From positions 386,189,887 through 386,253,886 of the forward strand of contig OZ005649.1 in NCBI GenBank assembly GCA_963930645.1: a stretch of 64,000 nucleotides of DNA, written 5' to 3'. The DNA comes from Salticus scenicus (Eukaryota; Arthropoda; Arachnida; Araneae; Salticidae). Below, piece by piece: positions 14,501 to 27,131 of this stretch. Numbering within the stretch: the first letter of the stretch is position 1; each line of letters opens with the position of its first letter. The notes below the pieces were generated by a model that had not been told where the DNA came from, did not search any database, and saw nothing but the letters and a program-made list of their open reading frames with translations. The position numbers and the translations under genes are program-made.

Positions 14501-17500
14501 TTTTCAAGATAAAAAAAGGAAAAAATGCATGGTTATCAACAAAATTGTTGATAACCATGCAAGATTGACAATACCTAGTTAAAAATACAAAAATACACAA
14601 TAAGGGATATTGAAAGAGAAATAACACATTGGAAACACATTCATAAATTTAAGGTATATGGTTTTCATTTAATATATCTGTACTGATAAATATAAAGGAT
14701 TTAAGTCCATATTCTTGATTTTTCAGGAGATAAAAAATAAAATTAAACTAACTAAAAACTAATCAGCAGAATCGATTAGGAAAAAGGGATTATGTTGGTT
14801 TATATGCTTTATACCATTCAGTGATTGTCAATCTTCATTTAATAAAGGGAAAAAATTGAATTATTTATTTATTATTTTATACCAAAGATTAATGCTAAAT
14901 TTCTGACTTGAATCTTTTTTTTTACCAATGAATTTTCTCAAAGACTAAATGACATGGATTTTAATCCTTTATACCAATTGATAGAGAATTTTTTTCTGAG
15001 TCTGACTATGTGCTTAACTCAAAATCGACATTTTTGGACTTAAATCCTTTATACTTATCAGTACAGATACATATATAGATTAAGATGAATTTTTAAAAAT
15101 GCCTACTTTTCTCTCCAGTTTCATAGTCATAGTACATATATGCCCTAAAATGTCGTTTAGGAGATGGCTCAGGAACCATTTTACCTTTAGCACAAGTACA
15201 TAAATTTTTACAACAATCATTAGAAGAACAGTTCGAGTCTTTGGTATTTTCTTCAGGAGAAGACATATTTCTACTGTCCTCTGATCCATGCACAGGGCAA
15301 GAAGTTTCTGAGGTCCCTAGCATGGCATCACATTCAGGTTTTAATACTTCAATACCAGCATGAAGAGGTTCAAGATCTTGATCCATTTCTGAACCCATAA
15401 TGTCTGGAGAATTATTTCGTGGAGATAATTCTTCTCCAACTAGTGTCCTTTCACTGTCTGTTAAACTGCTATCCTCAGATTGATCACTGTGGATAGCTTG
15501 GTTACTTTGATAACCATTGGACGATGCAGTATCACCTATTTCACTATCACCAAGACCTTCATCGTGATCTTGGCTATCACTACAGTCTTCGTTATAAACT
15601 TTTACATAATACTCATCAAATAATTTCTTTTTCCATGCCTCTGATTTTACACTAACGACTTTATCAGTTCCAGTGTCTGAAGATTCTAGAATTAAAAAAA
15701 AAACCTATATTAAAATGTTTTAATTAACAAAATATAACAAAAATAATTACAAATACAAACTAATAAAGTAAAAATACAATGAAAATGTTTGAAATCAACA
15801 AAATAAAAATTTAACTCATAACTAATATTATGAACTACAAAAAACTGCAATTACAGAATATCAAATTAACATTAAGACTGAAATGTTATGCTCATCATTC
15901 AATCATTAATGAGCCATTGTAAATTAAAAAAAAAAAAAAAAAAAAATTGACACAATACTCATCAAGCAACATAACAATTAAGTCAATTATCATTTTGCTA
16001 CCAAGTTTTATAATTAAAATGCTCAATTGTTCCTATAATGCAGCTAAGAGCTAAAAGTTGATCTAGTTACAACAACACATTTAATACAATGTCAAGAAAT
16101 ACTTGAAAAAACACTGCCAGTAAATCACCAGATGAAATAATTTGTATATTCAACTTAATATAATGCTCTTAATAAAATTAATTACTTTTTTTTTTATTAT
16201 TATTAAAATGTACATCTCAAAACCAAATTTTTAACATTTGGGCATTAAGCAATATTTTAGTGTATATACTTAACAAAACATAAAAATATTAGTTATATAA
16301 AATTATGTAGGTTTAAATATAAATAACATACACTTTTAATATTATTTTTATGCTTAAAAAAAAAATAAATAAATAAATAAAGAATCATAATAAATTTTTA
16401 TTTGAGAAATTACATGATAAAAGAGTTAATAAAAATTTGTAATATTTAGATCCCTCAATCTAATATGAATTCTAAGAGATAAAATTATTATTCCCCCCTC
16501 CCCCCCAATTTTAGAATATATAATATAATGCTCTAGACTAGAAAATTATGTGTGTCTATCAGAGTCATAAAAAATGGTAGCCACTTTCAGATATACGCAC
16601 AGCAAAGAAGCTAATTAACTTATTCTCTGTGAGTAATATTAACAAGCTAAAAGCCAAAGCAAAATATATATACTCAACAAAAACAATTTATAAAATTTAA
16701 TTAAAGATACTTTTTAATATAAAGATATAAATAATGTCATAAATTAAAATTCTTAAAAGCATATTTTTATCATAAATTGTACTAAAATTTTTAAATTAGA
16801 GTTAAGGCTCTGGTTCCCTCCCCCCAGTTCCTTTAAGTCTATTATTGCTTGCCTTGAAATTATGTATGCATGCTAAATTTAGCTTAATCAGATGATAGGA
16901 AATGGGTTAAAGTTCAAAATCAAATTTTATTTAGAGTTGCACGGAGCAATGTTGACAGGCCCACTTCCCTAAACCCATTACTACTTGAGCATGCATTGTT
17001 ATCGGAGTTACACGTGTATGCAAGCAAAATTTTCAACTGAATTGGACGATAGTATCGGAAATAAACTCATTCCCTAGTCATTCTCTGTATGTTGTGTGAC
17101 GTCACTGCTTACGCAGCTATGACATGGTCATTGCGTCGTTACATTTTGTGTCCTCTTTCCTCTGTATGTGCGCGCACCTGATTCTCTTTCAGTAGATGAA
17201 TAATTGTCTTAGAGGAAAGACGTACCTCTTTTTCGTTAAAACTAATGTTCCGTTTTAAAAGTTAAGTGTACTATTGTCCCTTTTGTCTATGTTTAATAAA
17301 TGTTGTTAATGTCCTCATGGCTTGTAGTCTTTTCCCCCACATTTTGGGAGCTCGGCCGATCCGTAAATTCATACCACTACCCCTTCAAGTCGCTACTTCT
17401 CTTTTCTAAAACAGTAGCATGAATCTATTATTCTTAAAGACATTATATAGTTCAACTGTGCATTATGAACTTTTTTTTTTTTTTTTTTCGGATGTTCTTT

Positions 17501-20500
17501 CTCGATACCATTTAATTAACATCAAAGGATTTTTCTTCTGTTTTAGATGTTTTGGAGAGAAAATTCGTACTAAGTTCTGATCATTGGATTTCCTGTTTCT
17601 TGTAATTCGACGTCGAGCTGCTGTGAGTGTGAGATGCAGACGGCATCTCCGCTGAAGTTAAATAAAAGCCTGTAACAAGGCTCTTAGACCCCCATAATTT
17701 CTGTTATTGCTTGGGCAGGTATTATACTACGAGTTACAGATGCATACACAATTTGTACTCAACTAGATGATAGGAAATGTTGAAATTCGCTTAAAAGACT
17801 TAAACTTGCAGAGACAACAAACAAAGATAAATAAAATCACCTACAAATACCAGGAGTTATTCTAAGATTATGTAAAAACAATATATGAATATATCTGAAG
17901 CATCTGAGACAGTGTAAAGAGGGCAGAATTCAGCCACCAATTTAAAAAAAAAAAGTTTTACCCATAAATTGTGCTGCATGAACAAAAGAAGTTAAACTGG
18001 TATAGCACTAAATTATTCAAAATAAATAAATGCAATCTCTCTGCATGTAAAAAAGAATACGATATTCAAATAAAAATTTATATTGTAGGTATATGTATTC
18101 AAAAAATAAAACTGTGAAAGAAATTAAGTGGAATGGACAGCATGAAAAATTTAAAATTTTTTATTTAAAATTATTAACTTGTTTATACTTTCCCCAATTT
18201 TCTTAATTGTTAAAACACAGCATGATTAATAAAAATATGCACTTTTAAAGTTTAAAAATTCTTTATGAAAAAGAATCAAATGACTTTCATGAATGAGCTG
18301 CATTCTATCATAGCACAATTAATATTCTAATTAAAAAAAAAAAAAAGCAAGAAAGAAATTAAGGTATTTATTTAACCAGATTGCAATTACTCTTCAAAAG
18401 TAATTTACAAATTTTAAATTAAATTACAAAATGATATTGATTCCCGAAATATATGTGACACTTTTATACATTTTTGGGATGGGTAAGTGTTAATAGCAAT
18501 AAATTCTAGAAATGAGATGACTTTTTCAACTTTAACAAGGAGAGGTCACGACATGGAAAATTCAGATCGGGACGAAATTGTGCAGGATTGTAACACACTA
18601 TGAGGGTAACAACATATTAAAGCAGTAGGACCCACTATCCCCAAAAATTCGAGAAAAAAGCATTTAAAGTTTCAGTAATCTTTAAATACAAGTTATTTCG
18701 CAAGCGAGTAAGCGCCTCAGTGGCGTGATCTTAAAGCGCGAGTCTCCCACCCAGATGACTTGGGTTCGAGGCTACCTGCGGGACAACTTTTTTTTTTTTT
18801 TTTCTTTAAATTTTTATGTAATCTTAACTTTTTATTTATTTTACTTTATTTTACAAATCAATTCAAAATTTGAAAATTTTAACAAAATATTTAATTTTCT
18901 TGAGTATAAAATAACTTTTTCTATTTTCAATATTTATAACTTAAAAATACAATAAATTTATATAACTTAAAAAATAAATTTCAGTTTTATTTTAACTTTA
19001 AAATAAGGTAAAACTAAAGAAACTGTTTGTAATTATTTATCTAAATATTTTATTTTATTTTAGGTATATTTAATTTTATTTTTTAAACTAAAAAAAAAAA
19101 AAAATTACAGAGAAATGATGATTTTAATCACATATATAATTACTATCCAAATTAAATAATTACTTCTCCAATCAATAGTTTCTTAAAAATTATAGTATAG
19201 GATTGATATGCTATTAAATTATTACAGGCAAAGAAATGTTATTTTTAAATGTAGATTTTAAATGTTAATGAACATCGTTTCTGTTTCGATAACGACTTCC
19301 TTTTTTTTTTTTTTTTTATCCTTCTGTGCACAAAATAAAATTCCACCTGCCCATTATTATTAACAAGCTAGAAGTGTTTACGTAATTTATACACATTCAA
19401 ACCAAATCAGGACGCTCAAACCAAGATTTAAGTACACCTGCTAATTATTTTACACTTTGTTTACAGCTGGCTTATTTTTTTAATTATTTAAATATTTGTC
19501 TGTTTTTCTTTGTGTTTCTTATTTAGGGATTTGTAAAACTAAACTTTATTTTTTAAGTTATAGAAATTTATTGTATTTTTAAGTTATAAATATTAAAAAT
19601 AGAAAAAGTTATTTTATACTCAAGAAAATTAATTATTTTTTTTATTAAAACTTTCAAATTTTGAATTGAATTGTAAAATAAAGTAAAATAAATAACAAGT
19701 TAAGATTACATAAAAATTTAAAGAAGGGAAAAAAAAAAAAAAAAAAATTGCCCCGCAGGTAGCCTCGAACCCAAGTCATCTGGGTGGGAGACTCGCGCTT
19801 TAAGATTACACCACTCAGGCGCTTACTCGCTTGCGAAATAACTTGTATTTAAAGATTACTGAAACTTTAAATGCTTTTTTCTCGAAATTTTGAGGATAGT
19901 GGGTCCTACTGCTTTAATATGTTGTTACCCTCATAGTATACTACAATCCTGCGCAATTTCGTCCCTATCTGAATTTTCCATGTCGTGACCTCTCCTTGTA
20001 AATGATAAATGTGCATCTTCAGAGAAATCCTTTGAAATAGCAAATTATTAAAAAGAAAAAAAAAAATGGTGAAAGAAGCCTGATTTTGTAGCTTTTCAGA
20101 TCTTTCTGTAATTTTATGGCATCCCCCCTAGAATCTATGTTGATTCCTTACTTGCTAGCAGGTATGAAACATGGTTACCACTTTTGATGACTAGGATTTA
20201 AATTTTTGGTAGACATTCTCAATGCAATGGTCGTCCATTGGCAACTACTAATCTAAAGCTCTAGTATGAAGGCACAAATATGAAATGATATATGATGGAA
20301 AGAATCAAGTTCCCAGAGGTAATATTCTAAATAAGGATGTGCCAAAAGACATAATAAAGTAAACAAAAATAAATAAATAAAAATAAATCAGGGGTCTGTC
20401 TAGGGGAAAAACTGGGTCCGTTTACGGACCCTTCACAAAATTCCATGCTAAAAAAACGGACCCTTCACAAAATTCCATGTTAAAAAAACGGACCCTTCAC

Positions 20501-23500
20501 AAAATTCTATGTTAATAAAACGGACCCTTCACAAAAATCCATAATAATAAAACGGACCCTTCACAAAATTCAAATCGGAGATAAACAAACTTTTCCAAAA
20601 ATTTTCGGAAAAACAACGCATATATAAAATAATAGCGAGCAAAAACATCTGCTCAGCAATATATAAACATGTTCTCGTACCAGTCGCTATCGGTACTACA
20701 TGACACTAAAACCACGCCTTCATTTCTCGCCGAGTTCACGCTGATTAGTTAGGGAATGACGTCAGACACGATAATGGGTGTGGCGTACCTCTCCTTGATG
20801 GGATGAAATTTTTCTGTGGAAAATTACATAAATATTTTGGCAACATCTTTTTGTTGGCAACATCTTCGTTGTGTTTGTTGTTTGTTTATGTTTAGTTTGG
20901 ATTTCGGGTTTGTGGAGTAGCGCAACTATAGATATGTGTGGTTTTGTATTTTCGTAATTTCGTATTTGTCAGTAATTTTATCGCTTCCATTCAATAAATA
21001 TGAAGCGAGGTAGGCCAGTTACGGGGGGAAATTCCCGTAATTCCGGATTATTATGTTAAAAAAATACGATCATCGGATGCTATAGGCTGCGATGCTATTA
21101 GAAAAATTTTTAAACGAAATGTAGCTGATGCAGAGACTTTACTTCCCAATGATCCAATTGAGAAACCAAGGTTAAATAATTCAAGTTCACAAGCTCATGT
21201 GAACGAAATTTCCAGTTCTGAAAATTTGGATTTAAATTCAGCTTTGTCTGAAAATGTAGAAGAAAATTCGATCTAAAAAATAAAATTAATTATTTCTATT
21301 TGGGAAACACAATTGTTGAAAAATAACAGTTATTGTTTATGTTGAAAATTAAACTAGTTTTCAATGAAAATCTAGTAATTTTACAGTATAATTAAATATG
21401 CTCTAGTTTTTATCTTGATGTAAAAGTTTAGGAGAAAACTTTTGTATTATGATAAAATCTTCTATTTGAATGTGGCTGCTGTTTAAGTGAAATCTCACTG
21501 GTAAGTGAAATTTGTTTATCTCTTTTGATATTTCTCTTCTAATAATTAAACTTTACCATTCTCTTCTATTACTATACATTTTCACTGCATCACAAGGTAA
21601 AGTAAATTACATAAGTCAGGAGTGCCTGTGTTTAGGAGATGAGCTACTCCTGATTTCAGTGTTTTTAATATAATCCAATTATGTTGTATTTTTTATATTT
21701 CCTACAAAGCTATCTTTTGTTCATTTATCATTCAGGTGATGTGTGAAGGAATTGTATATATTTGAGAAGCAAACATTCAAACTGAGTTTTCTCTAAAATA
21801 AGATTAAAAAAAAAAAAAAAAAAATCTGTTAGTGATTTATTTATTTATTTTTTTTTTTTTTTTTTTTATTTAAAAGAGAATGTATACACATCTTCCTAGT
21901 AACTAGTAATACATTTAAACAAACAATAATTAGGTTTTAAGCTTGGTTACTTTTTAATTTATTAGCTTTCTGTGTTTTCTGAAAATGTGTATTCGAAGGT
22001 GAAACATAGCTTGAATGTTTGCTCCTCTTTTATTGATAGGCTGATAACAAGATACAGAAAGAAAAGGGCAAGGCACTGCTAAATAAAAGGCATTTTCTAG
22101 ATTCATGAGGGCAGTTTTGGATTCTTAAGGGCTCATTTAACACTTAAAAGCCAGACACTTATTTTAAAATTTCGATTTTAAGTACAAACAAAAGAAAAAG
22201 TTTTAAACTTTAACTTTCTTTACAACTTAAGTTTGCATGTTACTGATATATGAACGACTGTTTATTGTTATGCACAATACATTATACATTTATTTATATT
22301 TATAACATATCTTAAGTTCGAAGGTTATTTTCAATAAAAGGCAGTAAGGATGCAATTTTTTTATATTAAAGGCAAGAAGGGTGTCATTTTTTCTGTCAAG
22401 GGGCAAGCAGGGCACAGCGCCCTCTTGAAACTGTCTAGATGAAACTTACATATACATATGTGTATGTAGATAGAATTTGTGAAATGAATTTTCACAAAAA
22501 TAAAAATAATAACTATGTCAGAAAAAAATTTCACAAAAATAAGAAAAATTCACAAAAATAGGAAAATTTTTCACAAAAATAGGACCCTGGAAAAAAAACC
22601 TGGACAGACCCCTGTAAATGTACAATATTATAATCAAGTGTATCATTTTATTTACCACCTCCCTCTCTAAAATAAACACAGTATTCCCAACTTTAATAAT
22701 AAATGTCCTAATTCAAATCAAATTATGTTAAATTATAAATTTGACTTTTTGGGGAAAAAAAATTATTAAACCTTAACCCCTTCAGCTCCAGGCTAGCTGT
22801 AGTGTAAATATGTTAAATACCAGATTATAATTTTGAAATAATGCAGTACATACCGAAGTAGCAATGTGCATTTTGTTGTGAATATATTTAATTAATGAAG
22901 GTAGTAAATATGAATACATATCAAAGCATTGCAATTATTTACAGCAATGACTGCTGTAAGTGGTTCATCATCACTGTCATCGCTTTCGCCGTCTACACTT
23001 GTTGTAAAGTCATCATTGGAATCTTCAAGTTCGTCATAATCGGGGATATAATCACTATCCGAATCACTAGAATTAGACATCTTTATTCACAGTTTCAAAC
23101 ACCGGCAAAACACACAAAATCGAGGAGCGAAAATTACACACAACCGCAGCCGCGAGAAATCACGAAACAACTGGCGTAGCCAAAACTAATAGGTCACCGA
23201 GACTACTAACGCCATCCAGTTGTCAGTAATGAAAATACAATTTCAAAATACCATATGACAAATATAATAAGTCTCTCTGATACCACTACAACGTTGGGCT
23301 TATTGTATCGTATACTTTCTTTGGACGTATGCACGTACGTCCATTAACACTAGGATGTACGCACATACGTCCCTGGAGTGCAAGGGGTTAAGTTAATTTT
23401 GAAGCAAAAAGAAATAATAAATGTTAACTAAGTAATATTTACTTGCTATCAATCTTATATCAACAAACTTTATGCATTCAAAGAAAAGTTTTTAATTAAT

Positions 23501-26500
23501 TTGTTCTTTAATTAAGCTTAACCCCTTCCGCTCCAGGCTAGCTGTAGTGTAAATATGTGAAATACCAGATTATAATTTTGAAATAATGCAATACATAATG
23601 AAGTAACAATGTGCATTTTGTTGTGAAGTAAATATATTTAATTAATGAAGGTAGTAAATATGAATACATATCTAAGTATTTCAATTATTTATAGCAATGA
23701 CTGCTATAAGTGATTCATCATCACTGCCATCGCTCTCACCGTCTTCACTTGTTGTAAAGTCATCATTGGAATCTTGAAGTTTGTCATAATCGGGGATATA
23801 ATCACTATCCGAATCACTAGAATCAGACATTATTCACAGTTTCAAACACCAGCAAAACACACAAAATCGAGGAACGAAAATTACACACAACCGCAGCCGC
23901 GAGAAACCATGAAACAACTGGCGTAGCCAAAACTAATAGGTCACCGAGAGTACTAACGCCATCCAGTTGTCAGTAATGAAAATACAATTTCAAAATACCA
24001 TATGACAAATAAAATAACTCTCTCTCTGATACCACTACAACGTTGGGCTTATTGTATCGTATACTTTCTTTGGACGTATGCACGTACGTCCATGGTATTA
24101 ATGGCCATTAACACTAGGACGTACGCACGTACGTCCCTGGAGTGGAAGGAGTTAAACTTCCTCTAATCAATACCTGTTTAAACAAGTTTCAGTGAAATAC
24201 AATAATTATCTTTAAATTGAAAGTTTGTCTTTAAACTTTAAGCTAGCAGTTTAGATTATTTGAATACATGGCAATACATCCAGTAATGAGTTCAAGTAAT
24301 TACAATTTACTGGGGAAAAAATAATTTTTCAAATATAGTTTATTGACTTATTTTACACACTTTTTGTTTTGTTTCCCTTATCTGCACTAAAGTATTATAA
24401 AGACATGTTTAATAATGTCACATGAATATCCTCTCATGCCTTTCTCTCTTTCTCTATGGAGCATGCTTATTTCTCACAAGATATAGTATCACCTGAAATC
24501 TAACATACTATTGCGTACAATTAAGGCACATGATGAAACTTATTTTAAAAAAAATAATAATAATAATAATAAAAATCTCTTTCGATAGTTTGTTCTTCTT
24601 TTCTTTAAAAATTTTGAGTTTATTAAAAAAGCATGACTAGTACAATTCATAAAAATGTTATAAACGTACATAACTAAATGTGCCTAACAAAGAATAGAGT
24701 TTGTGTCATATTTCATATTAGCAAACCTATGCGAAATTTTTCCACTTTACTTCTTTCATTTTCCTCACCTCTAAAATATGAAATTCATAAATCTTAAGCC
24801 AATTTCTCCACCCAATTTAAATTCATCAGAAGCCAAGTCATTGTTAAAAACAAATTAATACTGTGCAATGAAATGCTAATGTTGTTAAACCAAAATTATC
24901 CAAGAAAAGGTTTCAAAATAATATTCATATTTGACTACTCAACTTTCATACTTCACCAGGCAGTACAGTTTTAGTATAGAATCCCCGTGGCAACTTTTAA
25001 ATTTTTGTCACCAATATGTTGGTGATGCATTTTTATTATTTATTTATTTTGGCATTTTTTATATTTTTGTTAAAAAAAGACTTAGTACCTTACCTATTTT
25101 TATTATATTTTTTATTATTGCATTTTTTTAATGAATTTATGACAGTAGTTCATATTCTGATTTTTTAAATATTGCTATGTTTAAAATGATGCTTGCAAAA
25201 ATTATAAAGATACAACTGTTAATAACACAATGGGCTCTTCCCACCTGACATCAGAGGTCACATGATAGAGGAAAAACAAATAGCAGACGAAGTCTTGTTT
25301 ATCCATAGCGATTGCTGAAATAACGTATTTTCTATTCTTATTTTTGATCAATCGCATTTAATCTGTGTTATTTTTTCATACATCATCATTTTAAAACTAT
25401 TTTATATCATTATTCATCATCTTTTGTTTACTGTATACATTTACAATCACCATTTAGTTTACATTTGTTATTGATGTTCATGAAGAACATGTTAAATACT
25501 CTGATTTTTGGTACTTAAATCAGTGACAGTGCAATATCGTACAGCGTAAATCCATTTAGACCAGTAACTAAGTTGATTAACTTGTTGTAACACCTTTATG
25601 CAATTAAATTAAATGAAAACATTTTAAAATTTCAAATTATAATCCATACACATTCCACAAGAACAACCTATTATTTATTGCTAGATCAGTTAATGTTATA
25701 GTTACACTACAATATACAAAAATCGATTCTTACAGGTAAAAATAAACACATAAAGTGTTTTTTTAAATTATTAAATTTACAAATACAATTATTCTACTGT
25801 TTACAGATGCACAATATTATTTTTATTTTATTTTATATTAAATATTAACATTTTTGTTCTTAAGAACAATATTTAATTTAATTCGATTCTCAGAATTCAA
25901 TTATTCGTTTTCCTCTATCCAGGGCCATGCTTAGGGGGGGGCGACCGGGGCGGTCGCCCAGGGCGGCTAACAGCTAGGGGCGGCTAAAAATGACAAAATT
26001 TCAGCTAAAAATTAGGTTTACTAAAATTGTTAGATTTTTTTAAAAACAGGATTGGATTGGATTTGGGAATAAGGCCGATTGACTGCTGTAGGTCCTAGAC
26101 CTGAGGGGGAGTGCTCTCCGTGGGGGAATTTCTAAGGGGTCCTAGCCCGTATTTACGCAAGTTTCAGAGAAAACCATGGAAAATTCCGATCGGCTAGGCC
26201 GACAAGCGCGACTTGGGATTGAACCCGGCACCTCATGTCTACCAGCTTTGAGCGCATAACCACTCGGCCACTGGAGGCTTATTTTTAAAACAGAGAAAAA
26301 AAAACTTGATAACTTTTCATCTGTGGCAACCCGGCAGTTTTTGGCTTTAAAGGATAGTTTTCAGAAGCAGAAGGAGGGAAATAATTTTAGTGCCTAGTAT
26401 GGCGGCTAAAATCTTTTGTCTAGGAGGGCGGCTAAAATCTTTCGCCCAGGGCGGCTAAAAGTGTAGGCACGGCCCTGCCTCTATCACATGATTAAGCAGA

Positions 26501-27099
26501 TATGAAACTGGGAAGAGTCCATTTTTCTATTAAATGATCAAATAATGAATGAACTGAGTCCTCATGCTTAAATATTAAACAGAATTATTTTTTATCATCA
26601 CAAATTTTATTTATTTATTTTACTATCATATCATTTTGACAAAATTTAATTGTATCCATGTTAGAGAAATAGTTACATAGATTCATTGTCTGGATAGTTT
26701 CAAAGAAAATTGAAATTAATCTGTAATAACACTAGAGTACATACATACACATTTTTAAATATTTTTAAAGTTTATATTTTGAGAGAAAGAAAATAATTAA
26801 ATAAATAAATAGAGGTGCCAATTTTCAATAAGAACTATCAGTAATCAGAGTTATATACTTATGCAACGTGGAGAAGTGAATCCTGTCCCGGAATATTTTT
26901 TATGCAAAAGCCCACATATAATAATGAATGGCACTGTTTTTGTAAGCAAATATATAATATGTTAATTGAAAAATTAGAAAAATTTCTAAAACAAAAGTAA
27001 ATAAATATGTATTTCTTTATCTTCTTACAAAATAAGAGGGTTTTTTTTTTTTTTTTTTTAACCTGCTTTGAAGGGGGGAAAAACATTTGGATCTCTCTT

Positions 27100-27131
<32 letters not shown>

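Noticed and set aside
15080..15289. Open frame overlapping exon e11 in another frame
   Set aside because: Shadow of the real USP47 frame, which is supported by phase and homology.
18707..19823. Possible functional tRNA pair
   Set aside because: Boxes are tRNA-like but I could not fold a complete cloverleaf, and both copies are part of a foldback element.
20403..20585. CRISPR-like spaced repeats
   Set aside because: The short repeats are subterminal to a TIR element in a eukaryotic intron, with near-identical spacers; not a CRISPR array.
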